From NCBI RefSeq assembly GCF_027286305.1, contig NZ_CP114599.1, positions 1,426,001 through 1,490,000 on the forward strand: DNA of 64,000 bases, in the 5' to 3' direction. Every line of letters starts with the position of its first letter. Within the stretch, counting starts at the first letter, position 1. Made by a program: the position numbers and the translations under genes. Under the pieces are notes generated by a model, which worked only from the letters and a program-made list of their open reading frames with translations, did no database searches and was not told the DNA's origin. Below are positions 28,218 through 36,743 of the stretch, in pieces. This stretch comes from Phenylobacterium sp. NIBR 498073 (GTDB lineage Bacteria; Pseudomonadota; Alphaproteobacteria; Caulobacterales; Caulobacteraceae).

Positions 28218-28598
28218 TCAAGCTCTCGAAGCGTTCGGAGACGCCGCGTATAGGGCCCTTAGCGCGTCCTCATAGCCTGCGAGGTGCCCGGCCAGGGCGT
28301 ACATCACCCGATAGGTAGCCGTCTGCGCCTTGCGGGCGCGGTCGATGTCGGCGCTGTCCTGCTGGGCCTGTTCGACCAGCCGGCGGAGCGCGGCCGAGGC
28401 GCCGCCTGGCTGCTCCTGCAACCAGGTCCAGTGCTTCGGCAGCAGGGTGACTTCGCGCGCCGTCACCCCAAGGCGGGGACGGCCACGGGGACGCGGCGTC
28501 TCGCTTTGAGGCGGTTCCGGGACGCGAAGACGGTCAAGGACGTCCTGCTGGCCGCCTCTATCTCTCGCCCCCAGCGGTCGACCAGCTTGCTTCGCATG
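28218..28598 (-). pseudogene. 5'-truncated DUF2239 gene
   Basis: The frame encodes the C-terminal half of the DUF2239 family: RPRGRPRLGVTAREVTLLPK, HWTWLQEQPGGASAALRRLV and the final YEDALRALYAAS. Reading upstream, similarity fades after a GRP...DVLDRL stretch and stops at an in-frame TGA (28599-28601). DUF2239 proteins are usually about 190-200 residues; here the N-terminal half is missing and no ATG precedes the homologous part. A GTG at 28466 could give an 82-aa fragment. It is probably a dead remnant beside other broken genes. Confidence 0.65.
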
Positions 28599-28843
28599 TC
28601 AATCTGCCCGGGTAAAAATGGCGGGTAGAGGCCCAGTCCGCAAAGCGTCTACCGGGGCGGGCGGCCCTCCGCTGACGGAACATGGGGGGGGGCGGCGCCA
28701 ACCTTATCTGCGAGGCCGACTTGAGCAGCATCAAGGTGGAGGGGATCGCTCCTTTGGAAGGTGCGTCGAGCCAGAGTGCGGCTTTGGATGTCGACGAGGG
28801 TGCTTCCGTAAAAGTCCAAGGCGCTTTGCATGGGAGACACTGC

Positions 28844-29488
28844 ATGTTCGAAAATCGGACTGACGCTGGACAGCGGATCGCCGAAGCGATCGCGGAACGC
28901 AGCTACGACGAGCCGATCGTCTAAGCGCTGCCGAGAGGCGGCGTGCCCATCGCAATTGAAATAGGGCGGCGGCTCGGCGCCCCGATCGACCTTGTGCTCG
29001 TGCGCAAGATCGGCGCTCCAGGATATCCGGAGGTGGCGCTCGGCGCGGTGACGGACGGGGAGGAGGCGCTGACGGTCGTTAATCCGGAGGTCGCTCGCCG
29101 CAGCGGCGCGAGCCCCGCCTATTTGCAGCAAGCGCGCGCCCGCGAACTGGCCGAGATCGAACGTCGCCGCGCGATCTACCTTGGGGAGCGTCCTCGACCG
29201 AACCCCAAGGGGCGCACGGCGATTGTCGCCGATGATGGTCTGGCCACCGGCGCAACCGCTCGGGCCGCCGGAGCAGCGTTGCGCGCGCAGGGGGCGGCGC
29301 GACTGGTGCTTGCCGCGCCCGTCGCCTCTCGCGACGCTGCCGCCGCACTGACCGATATCTTCGATGATGTGATCTGCCTGGAACAGCCGGAGCCGTTCTA
29401 TGGGGTGGGCGCCTCCTATCGGGACTTCCATCAACTGTCCGACGCCGAGGTTGTCGACGCCCTGCGCGACTTCAGTCTTCGCGGCTGA
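28844..29488 (+). pseudogene. Phosphoribosyltransferase-family gene interrupted by an in-frame TAA
   Basis: From ATG 28844, with GGGAG 7 bases upstream, the frame reads MFENRTDAGQRIAEAIAER and on to a TAA at 28922-28924. It then continues in the same frame with ALPRGGVPIAIEIGRRLGAP, the expected next part of the family. The PRPP-binding loop IVADDGLATGATA is intact. A single base change of a Leu codon to TAA would explain the break. A GTG at 28943 could start a 181-aa product lacking the conserved LPRGG loop. Relatives are often fused or adjacent to the hydrolase encoded opposite; the ends overlap by 17 bases. Confidence 0.75.
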
Positions 29489-30140
29489 GTTGCTTTTGCA
29501 TGACGCCGGGTCCGAGATGGTCGTGGAACCAGGCGATTGCGAGGTCCGTGACCGCTTGGAGCGCGCCCGGTTCCTCGAAGAGATGGGTTGCGCCGGGAAC
29601 GATGGCGAGTTCGACGTGAGCCGACATCTGCTGGGCGGCGTGGCGGTTCAACGCGATCACGGCTTCGTCGCGGCCGCCGACCACGAGAAGGGTTGGCGCC
29701 TGGACGTCCGGTAGGGCTGCGCCGGCGAGGTCGGGCCGCCCGCCACGGGACACGACGGCGCGCACCCGAGCAGGTCTTTCAGCCGCCGCGCGGAGCGCTG
29801 CGCCGGCGCCGGTGCTGGCGCCAAACAACCCAATGGGAAGATGAGCGAGCGCCGGCTGGTTGCTCGCCCAATCGATAGCCTGGACGAGCCGCTCGCCGAG
29901 CAGGGGCATGTCGAAGACGTTGGCGCGCTCGGCTTCTTCGCCTTGGGTCAGCAAGTCCATCAGAAGGCTCGCCAGGCCGCTTGCGACCAGCGCCTGGGCT
30001 ACGGCCTGATTGCGTGGACTGCGCCGGCTCGAGCCGCTGCCATGCGCGAAGATCACCAAGCCGCGCGGCAGGGGCGCGGCTTGGAGGTCGGCCTCAAGCT
30101 GCAGAGGGGGAATTCGTACGCGTGTAATTGGCGGCTGCAT
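29472..30140 (-). CDS. Alpha/beta hydrolase (dienelactone-hydrolase-like)
   Basis: The 222-aa protein shows the alpha/beta hydrolase core. The oxyanion region is VIFAHGSGSS, the nucleophile elbow GLFGASTGAG supplies Ser, GGRDEAV supplies Asp and PGATHLFEE supplies His. No signal peptide is present. The start at 30140 is preferred over the longer frame from 30206 because the upstream part has no homology-like sequence. Family members of this type commonly occur next to, or fused with, phosphoribosyltransferases and erythromycin-esterase-like proteins, both of which are neighbours. The substrate is unknown. The gene is convergent with the broken phosphoribosyltransferase gene. Confidence 0.85.
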   Translation of the reverse strand: MQPPITRVRIPPLQLEADLQAAPLPRGLVIFAHGSGSSRRSPRNQAVAQALVASGLASLLMDLLTQGEEAERANVFDMPLLGERLVQAIDWASNQPALAHLPIGLFGASTGAGAALRAAAERPARVRAVVSRGGRPDLAGAALPDVQAPTLLVVGGRDEAVIALNRHAAQQMSAHVELAIVPGATHLFEEPGALQAVTDLAIAWFHDHLGPGVMQKQLSRED

Positions 30141-30266
30141 CAGGCTTCTCCCGCACTTGTCCTGATGCGTAGCCCCTCTGACGATCCATGCTTTGACGCG
30201 GCTCAAGCCCCGAGCCGACGCAACACGTTATCGCAAAGGCGCTCTCGACGCCTGAGGAGGAACGTC

Positions 30267-31571
30267 ATGACGCACGCAGATGCAGCGTTGGACCTGTCCG
30301 CCAAAGTTCGGGAGGCCGCGCGACCGCTGCCCGACTATGACGATCCGGCCTTCGGCGCCGCCTTCGACAGTTTCGGCGACGCTCGGATCGTCCTGCTCGG
30401 CGAATGCACGCACGGCACGTCGGAGTTCTATCGGGCCAGAGCCGCCATCAGCCGGCGCCTTATCGAGCGGCACGGCTTTCGGATCGTGGCGCTGGAAGCC
30501 GACTGGCCCGACGTCGCCGACCTCGACCGGTTTGTGCGCAATAGAGGCATCTGGGGCCAACAGGACAGCTTCTTGAGGTTTCCGCGCTGGATGTGGCGCA
30601 ACGCCGAGTTCCACGGCTTTCTGCGTGACTTGCGCGCGTGGAACCTGCCCCGCGAGCCCGATGATCGCGCGGAACTCCGCGGACTCGATGTCTACAGCCT
30701 CACGGAATCGGCAGCCCAAGTCATCGCCTATCTAGATCGCGTCGACCCCGCGGGGGCGGCGCAGGCGCGCCGCCGCTACGGATGTCTCAGTCCCTTCTTT
30801 GAGCATCCGACCCACTACGGCGCGGCCGCCCGCCTAGGATCCGCCGACTGCGAGGACGCCGTCGTGGGGCAGTTGGCGTCCATGATCCATAAGCGCTTCG
30901 CCTACGGCGCCATGGATGGGCAGGACTATTTGGACGCCGAGCAGAACGCTCGCGTCGTGGCGGCGGCCGAAACCTACTATCGCGCCATGTACCGCAGTTC
31001 GGTCGAGAGCTGGAACCGCCGCGACGGGCACATGTTTGCGACCCTGCTGCGGCTCATGGAATCGCGCGGATCTGACAGCAAGGCGATCGTATGGGCGCAC
31101 AACTCCCACATCGGCGATGCGGCAGCGACCGCCATGGGGGCGTCGGGCGAGTTCAATATCGGGCAACTCTGCAAGGAGGCGTTCGGCCCGCGCTGTGTTT
31201 CGATCGGCTTTAGTACCGATCGGGGGAGCGTTCTTGCAGCCGATGAATGGGGTCTTGAGCCACGGAAGATGAGCATTGTCCCTGCTCGGCGGGAGAGTTG
31301 GGAGCATGTCTTCAACGCCGGGGGACGCCCACGCGCTCTGATCGACTGGCGCGCAAACCCCGATCTTGCGCAGTCGCTGTCTTGGGCTCGACTGGAACGC
31401 GCCATCGGAGTGATCTATCGCCCCGACACTGAGCTTCAGAGCCACTATTTCCACGCGAACTTGTCACGGCAATTCGATGCGCTTGTCTGGATCGCAGAGA
31501 CGACTGCGGTGAACCCGTCGCCAGGCATTTCGGCAGAGGGGGAGCCGGACATCTATCCCTTTGGCCTCTAG
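30267..31571 (+). CDS. Erythromycin esterase-family protein
   Basis: The 434-aa protein carries the family core: LLGECTHGTSEFYRAR with catalytic-region Glu and His, then IVALEADWPDVADLDRFVR, and VWAHNSHIGDA in the second half. EreA/EreB members open macrolide lactones, but most chromosomal homologues have unknown substrates, and this one sits in the usual housekeeping-type context with a hydrolase and a phosphoribosyltransferase. The ATG at 30267 has GAGGAGG 6 bases upstream. The frame is open further upstream, but without homology. No signal peptide is present. Macrolide resistance should not be assumed. Confidence 0.87.
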   Translation: MTHADAALDLSAKVREAARPLPDYDDPAFGAAFDSFGDARIVLLGECTHGTSEFYRARAAISRRLIERHGFRIVALEADWPDVADLDRFVRNRGIWGQQDSFLRFPRWMWRNAEFHGFLRDLRAWNLPREPDDRAELRGLDVYSLTESAAQVIAYLDRVDPAGAAQARRRYGCLSPFFEHPTHYGAAARLGSADCEDAVVGQLASMIHKRFAYGAMDGQDYLDAEQNARVVAAAETYYRAMYRSSVESWNRRDGHMFATLLRLMESRGSDSKAIVWAHNSHIGDAAATAMGASGEFNIGQLCKEAFGPRCVSIGFSTDRGSVLAADEWGLEPRKMSIVPARRESWEHVFNAGGRPRALIDWRANPDLAQSLSWARLERAIGVIYRPDTELQSHYFHANLSRQFDALVWIAETTAVNPSPGISAEGEPDIYPFGL

Positions 31572-31624
31572 ACGCGACACGAGCGCGGCGGCGAGCGCCA
31601 CGCGGCGGAATGCCTCCTGGTGAT

Positions 31625-31735
31625 CGGCGCAGCTCGTAGCTTGGCGCCGAACTGGCTGACCTCCTGCGCCTGCTCGTCGGTTGGGTTGAGCGGGGGCCAG
31701 ACCGGGCCCGGGGCGGCGGCGTCGACCCGGATGCC
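31625..31735 (-). pseudogene. Relic of a short-chain dehydrogenase/reductase gene
   Basis: The minus strand encodes QGIRVDAAAPGPVWPPLNPT followed by a QFG motif. This is the well-known KGIRVNAVAPGPVWTPL segment after the active site in SDR oxidoreductases, with its usual continuation. Neither the Rossmann N-terminus nor the Tyr-x-x-x-Lys active site is found in any frame nearby, and the downstream C-terminal sequence is lost. The fragment lies just after the erythromycin-esterase-like gene on the opposite strand. It cannot encode an active enzyme. Confidence 0.55.
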
Positions 31736-31881
31736 TTGGGGGTCAGGTGGCCGGCCAGCGCCCGGCGCTTGGATCGAAGCCATCATCAAACTGTTACGCA
31801 GAGCGTCTTTAGGAGCGCAGCCTGCATTTGCCGGGGGCTGCCCGGGCCTGCAGCCCAATGGAGAACCGGCGGTCGCATCCC

Positions 31882-32454
31882 ATGAATGGCGAGCGGGACA
31901 TCATTACGGCTTGGATCGCCCGGGAAATCGTCCCCCACGAAGGCGCCATGCGCAAGTGGCTGGCGCGGCGCTGGCGCGGCGCGGTCGATGCGGAGGACGT
32001 CATCCAGGAAGCCTATTGTCGCCTCGCCGGACTGGCGCAGGTCGACCATATCGACAATCCGGCCGCCTATTTTCACCGCACCGTCCATACCGCGGCCACC
32101 GACATGGCGCGGCGGGCCGGCGGAAATAATCTCGTCTCGGTGAGCCAGGACGACTGGTTCGGCGTCATCGATAACAGGCCCCTGCAGGATCGCACGCTGG
32201 AGGCGAGCGAGGAGCTGCGGCGGGTGAACATGCTGCTGTCGAATCTTTCCGACACCTGCCGACGGGTCATCGAGCTGCGGCGCATCGAGGGGCTGACGCG
32301 CAAGGAGACCTCCGAGCGGTTGGGTGTGAGCGAAAACGAGGTGAAGAACCTGTTGGTGCGCGGGCTGCAGAAGGTCCTGAAATCGATGGCCGAGCAGGAC
32401 GCTGAGGGCGAAGGCGAGGCGAGCGCCCCACGGAAGGTGCAGGCGAATGGCTAA
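31882..32454 (+). CDS. ECF RNA polymerase sigma factor (FecI-like)
   Basis: The 190-aa protein has sigma region 2 (VDAEDVIQEAYCRLAGL and PAAYFHRTVHTAATDMARR). After a short linker comes region 4 (LSDTCRRVIELRRIEGLTRK, then a helix-turn-helix ETSERLGVSENEVKNLLVRG). The order with FecR-like and TonB receptor genes downstream is the classic surface-signalling arrangement. It probably directs RNA polymerase to the receptor promoter. The exact start is unsure: ATG 31882 is used, with ATG 31858 or TTG 31828 as alternatives. Its end overlaps the anti-sigma start by 8 bases. Confidence 0.9.
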   Translation: MNGERDIITAWIAREIVPHEGAMRKWLARRWRGAVDAEDVIQEAYCRLAGLAQVDHIDNPAAYFHRTVHTAATDMARRAGGNNLVSVSQDDWFGVIDNRPLQDRTLEASEELRRVNMLLSNLSDTCRRVIELRRIEGLTRKETSERLGVSENEVKNLLVRGLQKVLKSMAEQDAEGEGEASAPRKVQANG

Positions 32455-33442
32455 CGCAGCTTCAGCGGGCGTCATCGACGAGCAGGCCGCGCAGTGGGCG
32501 GTCGAGGCCGCGTGCGGCGAGCTTACCGCGCAAGGGCGCGCCGAGCTGAAGGCGTGGCTGGCGGCGGACCGGCGCCATCGCGGCGCCTATGCGCGGGCGC
32601 GGGCGGTGTTCATGGCCATGGAAGACGCCGTGGTCGGCGCCCGGCCCCCGGCAAGGGCGCCGCAGCCGGTGTTGGTGCATGAGGCGCCGGGGCCGCTCGC
32701 CACGAGGCCTGCGCGCCGGAGCGGAGGGAAAGTATTCGGCGCGGCGCTGGCCGCCTCGCTTGCCGTGGTGGTGGCGGTCGGGGCGCTGGTCGCCGCGCGT
32801 CCTCTGCCGGTCGGTCCGGCGGCCGAGCAGGTCGTCCGGCTGCAGGACGGCTCGGTCGCCACACTGCAGGGCGATGCGCGGATCGACGTGGCGCTGTCGC
32901 CGGACGCCCGGCGCATCACCCTGCTGAGCGGCGGCGCCACCTTCCGGGTGGCCAAGGACCTGGCTCGCCCGTTCGTGGTGCGGGCCGGCGAGGTGAGCGC
33001 CCAGGCGACAGGGACGGTCTATTCGGTGGAACGGGTCGGCGAGCGGGGCGGAACGGTGAAGGTGCTGGAAGGCAGCGTGCTGGTCTGGCGCGGCGAGGCG
33101 CGGGAAGCGGCGGCGCTGCTGCGCGCCGGCCAGTCGCTGACCCTCGACCCGTCAGCGCCCGCGGCGCGGCCGCGGGTGGAGAAGGTGACGAGCCGGGCGC
33201 CGGCGCGGCCAGTCGCGCCGGCGCAGATCGCCCTCGACGACACGCCGATCGCGGAGGCGGTGGTGCGCTTCAACCGCATCAACAGGACCAAGATCGTGCT
33301 GGCCGACCCGGAGATCGGCGACATCCGCATCGTCGGCCTGTTCAAGGCGGACGATCCAGAAGAGTTCGCGCGCATGGCGGCGGCGGTGTCGGGGGGCGAG
33401 GTCGAGCGCGGCGGCGGGACGATCGTAATAAAACTGAGATAA
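32447..33442 (+). CDS. FecR-family anti-sigma/transducer with C-terminal STN-like domain
   Basis: The 331-aa protein has a cytoplasmic N-terminal DUF4880-type segment (QAAQWAVEAACGELTAQGRA), one membrane helix (about 97-118) and a periplasmic FecR domain (VVRLQDGSVATLQGDARIDV, with VKVLEGSVLVWRG). A C-terminal stretch resembles the STN domain (IALDDTPIAEAVVRFNRINR and on). It should hold the sigma factor inactive and relay ligand signals from the receptor. The ATG overlaps the sigma gene. Having an STN-like end on both FecR and the receptor fits direct contact in the periplasm, which is inferred. Confidence 0.9.
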   Translation: MANAASAGVIDEQAAQWAVEAACGELTAQGRAELKAWLAADRRHRGAYARARAVFMAMEDAVVGARPPARAPQPVLVHEAPGPLATRPARRSGGKVFGAALAASLAVVVAVGALVAARPLPVGPAAEQVVRLQDGSVATLQGDARIDVALSPDARRITLLSGGATFRVAKDLARPFVVRAGEVSAQATGTVYSVERVGERGGTVKVLEGSVLVWRGEAREAAALLRAGQSLTLDPSAPAARPRVEKVTSRAPARPVAPAQIALDDTPIAEAVVRFNRINRTKIVLADPEIGDIRIVGLFKADDPEEFARMAAAVSGGEVERGGGTIVIKLR

Positions 33443-33502
33443 ATCAGAGCAGAACATTTCACAGATCTGGCCCGATCCAAATCCGGGAGAGCCCCTGTCG
33501 AG

Positions 33503-33522
33503 AGATTGAAAGACGTCAATCT
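33503..33522 (+). promoter_or_regulatory. Small hairpin in the leader of the TonB receptor gene
   Basis: AGATTGA at 33503-33509 is repeated inverted at 33516-33522 with a 6-base loop, 15 bases before the GTG start of the receptor gene. It could be a leader hairpin affecting translation or decoupling the receptor from the sigma/anti-sigma transcript. No known motif is recognised, and the stem is only 7 bp. Confidence 0.3.
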
Positions 33523-33537
33523 TCGGGGGTCCACTAA

Positions 33538-36500
33538 GTGCGTTCCATGTTCCAGTCGACTGCTTCCGCCGCTGCGGTCGCAGCGATGCTCTGCGTTCCG
33601 GCATTGGCTCAGGCCCAGACGCGCAACTTCGATGTAGCGGCGCAGCCCGCCTCGAGCGGCATCCAGGAATTCGCTCGCCAGGCGGGAATCCGGATCATCG
33701 CCACGGCCGCCGACACCCGCGAGCGCCGGACCAACGCGCTGCAGGGCAGCCTCGACACCCGCGCGGCGATGGAGCGGCTGCTGTCGGGCACCGGGCTTTC
33801 GGTGCGCAGCTTCGACGGCTCCACCGCGGTGCTGAGCGCCTCCGACGGACGCAGCGAGGCGGACGCCGAGGTCGAGACGCTGGTCGTCACCGGCAGCCGC
33901 ATCGCCCGCCCGGAGCTGGACTCGTCCATGCCGGTCAGCGTCGTTTCGTTCGACGCGGCCAAGGATTTCGGCCGGTTCACCGCCTATGACGCGCTGAAGC
34001 AGGTGCCGGCCATCGCGCCGGGCCTGGGCGAATGGAGCTCGCGCAGCCAGGCCTATGACAAGGGCGTCGCCAACATCAACCTGCGCAACATGGGCGCGAA
34101 CCGATCGCTGGTGGTGGTCGACGGACACCGCTGGGTCTCGGGCGGCGCGCGTACGATGGCGGTCGACCTCAACACCATTCCCTCGGCGCTGATCGAGCGG
34201 TTCGAGGTCGTCACCGGCGGGGCGGCGGCGATCTACGGCGCGGACGCGGTGACCGGTGCGGTCAACGTCATCATGAAGAAGCAGATGGACGGCGTTTCGG
34301 CCTCGGCGACGGCCGGGGTCTCCGAGGACGGCGACGCCGAACAGTACCAGTTCTCCGCGGCGACGGGCTTCAAGTTCGCGGGCGACCGCGCCCGCGTCGT
34401 GATCGGCGGCAACTACATCTATACCTCTCCGGTGCTGGCCACTGACCGCTACCCGAAGAACTGGGCCTATCAGGTCAATCCGGACAACACAGGACCGAAC
34501 GACGGCATCCCGGACAACATCATCGTCGACACCAAGCAGTTCTACCGGTCGAACTACTCGACCTTCTGCCTCTTCGACCGCCAGGGATGCGGCACGACGC
34601 GGAACGGGGACTGGTATCAGCTGATCAACGGCCAGGTGGTGCAGATCCCGCGCGACTCCTATCGCGTCATCACCACCGGCGAGCTGGGCACCCAGGCGGG
34701 CGGGCCGGACACCGCCTTCGGCACCCTGACCAACATCACCATTCGCGATGAGTCCAAGAAGGCGTCGGCCTACGCCAACCTGTCCTACGACCTGACGCCG
34801 GACATCGTCTGGAACACCTCGTTCGGCCTGGCGCAGAGTTGGGTCAGCGGCAGCAGCTCATGGCCGCACTATCGCGACGATTTCCGGCCGACCAACTGGT
34901 GGGGGATAAATCCTGCCACCGGAGCGGGCCACTCGGGGGAAATCGCGCGGCTGACCGATCCCTTTCTGCCGGAATCGCTGCGCCAGTTCATGGTGGCCAA
35001 TGGCCTGACCTCGATCCCCCTGAACCGCCAATACACCAACCTGCCGATCCAGCAGGAGATCCACGACCGCACGGCCTTCACCCTGGGCTCCGACGTCGGC
35101 GGCCCGCTGACCGGGCGGCTGAACTGGCAGGCCTTCGCCCGCTACGGCCAGGTGAAGGATGAGGTCCGCTACACCAACATGCTCGGCAAGCGCGAGTGGC
35201 TGTATGGGCGCGACGCCATCATGCTGGACGGGCAGGTCGTCTGCGCCGACGCCGGCGCCCGCGCGGCCGGGTGCGTGCCCTTCAACTTCTACACCACCGA
35301 CGCGCCCAGCCAGGCCTGGGTGGACTATGCGATGTACGACCGCCACGAGCGGACGAAGAACCGTATGCTGAACGCCGGCGTCGGCGTCGACGGGAGCCTT
35401 TTCACGCTGCCGGCCGGCGACGTGCTGGTGGCCGCCGGGCTTGAGTGGCGGCAGGAGAAGCTCAACACGCGCGACGATCCTGACGTCGCCAAGCTCAGCA
35501 ACATCATCTGGGCGCCGGGCATGGACCACTCGGTGCACCCGTCGATGGACGCCACCCGCAACGTTTCGGAAGCCTACGCGGAGCTGGTTGTCCCCGTGCT
35601 CAGCGACGTTCCGTTCGCGCACAAGCTCACGGTCGAAGGGGCCTATCGCTACTCCCACTATAACGACAACCCGTCGACGGACACCTGGAAGGTCGGGTTC
35701 AACTGGGCGCCCATCGCCGGCCTCACCGTGCGTGGGGCCAAGTCGTACAGCGTGCGCGCGCCCAACTTCGGCGAGCTCTTCTCGCCTGTCGGCGTGCAGA
35801 ACCTGGGCAATATTTCCGACCCCTGTGAAGCACGGCTCATCACCCAGGACAAAGACCGGGCGGCCAATTGCGCGGCCACGGTGCCAGGGTGGAACGGGCC
35901 GCTGCCCGACGCCAACCTCAACGCCCCCAGGATCTTCACCGGCGGCAATCCGAACCTGACGCCCGAGACCGGCGACACGCATTCGTTCGGCGTCGTCGTG
36001 CAGCCGAGCTTCGTCCCCGGCTTCGACCTCACGGTCGACTATTGGGCGATCGACATCGAGAATGTCGTCACCTCGATCGCGTACACCACCATCATGAACA
36101 ACTGCGTGGACGCTAGCGGAGGCCCGGACATGGGCTACTGCCGGTTCGTGCATCGCCACGCGAGCAGCGGACCGGGCCACCTGGCCGGCCAGGTGGACTA
36201 TGTGGAGGCGCAGTTCGCCAACCTGGCCGCGCGCCGCTCGCGCGGGATCGACTATTCCGCCAACTACCGCGTCCCGATCGGCGACGGCACGCTGCGGCTC
36301 AGCTTTATGGGATCGCAGCTGCTCGAGCAGACCACGATCGCCCAGTCCGGCGGCGCGGGCAGCGATGCGGCCGGGCAGTGGAACAACCCCAAGTTCAGGG
36401 GCGCGCTGACGGCCGGGTACGAGATCGGGCGGTTCAGGCTCGGCGTGAACACCACCTACACCTCGGCCAGCCGCTTCAACGTCAACGACCAGTCGGACGA

Positions 36501-36741
36501 GACGCGGGAGAAGTCCGAGGTCCCCGCGTACGTCAACCACAACCTGAGCCTGACGTTTAGCCCGACGGATCAGTACAGCGTCCAGTTCGGGGTGCGGAAC
36601 TTCACCAACAACAGGATCGACCATCCGGTGCTGCAGTGGACCTATGCCGGCCCGAACCAGACTGAAGGAAACGCACAAGGCGTCGCCTTCATGGACGCGG
36701 TCGGCCGCTACTTCTACCTCACCCTCAAGGCGGACTTCTGA
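33538..36741 (+). CDS. TonB-dependent receptor with N-terminal STN signalling domain
   Basis: The 1067-aa receptor has a signal peptide (MFQSTASAAAVAAMLCVPAL), then an STN domain (about 30-105, FDVAAQPASSGIQEFARQAG) that contacts FecR. The TonB box region is VETLVVTGSRIARP, followed by a plug and a long barrel ending YFYLTLKADF. GTG 33538 and ATG 33547 are both possible starts. The preceding sigma/anti-sigma genes show it regulates its own synthesis. The phosphodiesterase gene two bases downstream suggests a glycerophosphodiester or other phosphate-ester ligand. Receptors with similar VVDGHRWVSGG plugs are common in Caulobacterales and sphingomonads. Confidence 0.92.
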   Translation: MRSMFQSTASAAAVAAMLCVPALAQAQTRNFDVAAQPASSGIQEFARQAGIRIIATAADTRERRTNALQGSLDTRAAMERLLSGTGLSVRSFDGSTAVLSASDGRSEADAEVETLVVTGSRIARPELDSSMPVSVVSFDAAKDFGRFTAYDALKQVPAIAPGLGEWSSRSQAYDKGVANINLRNMGANRSLVVVDGHRWVSGGARTMAVDLNTIPSALIERFEVVTGGAAAIYGADAVTGAVNVIMKKQMDGVSASATAGVSEDGDAEQYQFSAATGFKFAGDRARVVIGGNYIYTSPVLATDRYPKNWAYQVNPDNTGPNDGIPDNIIVDTKQFYRSNYSTFCLFDRQGCGTTRNGDWYQLINGQVVQIPRDSYRVITTGELGTQAGGPDTAFGTLTNITIRDESKKASAYANLSYDLTPDIVWNTSFGLAQSWVSGSSSWPHYRDDFRPTNWWGINPATGAGHSGEIARLTDPFLPESLRQFMVANGLTSIPLNRQYTNLPIQQEIHDRTAFTLGSDVGGPLTGRLNWQAFARYGQVKDEVRYTNMLGKREWLYGRDAIMLDGQVVCADAGARAAGCVPFNFYTTDAPSQAWVDYAMYDRHERTKNRMLNAGVGVDGSLFTLPAGDVLVAAGLEWRQEKLNTRDDPDVAKLSNIIWAPGMDHSVHPSMDATRNVSEAYAELVVPVLSDVPFAHKLTVEGAYRYSHYNDNPSTDTWKVGFNWAPIAGLTVRGAKSYSVRAPNFGELFSPVGVQNLGNISDPCEARLITQDKDRAANCAATVPGWNGPLPDANLNAPRIFTGGNPNLTPETGDTHSFGVVVQPSFVPGFDLTVDYWAIDIENVVTSIAYTTIMNNCVDASGGPDMGYCRFVHRHASSGPGHLAGQVDYVEAQFANLAARRSRGIDYSANYRVPIGDGTLRLSFMGSQLLEQTTIAQSGGAGSDAAGQWNNPKFRGALTAGYEIGRFRLGVNTTYTSASRFNVNDQSDETREKSEVPAYVNHNLSLTFSPTDQYSVQFGVRNFTNNRIDHPVLQWTYAGPNQTEGNAQGVAFMDAVGRYFYLTLKADF

Positions 36742-36743
36742 CC

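Noticed and set aside
34858..36678. 606-codon open frame on the minus strand
   Set aside because: It is a shadow of the STN-domain TonB receptor; no start context or motif supports it.
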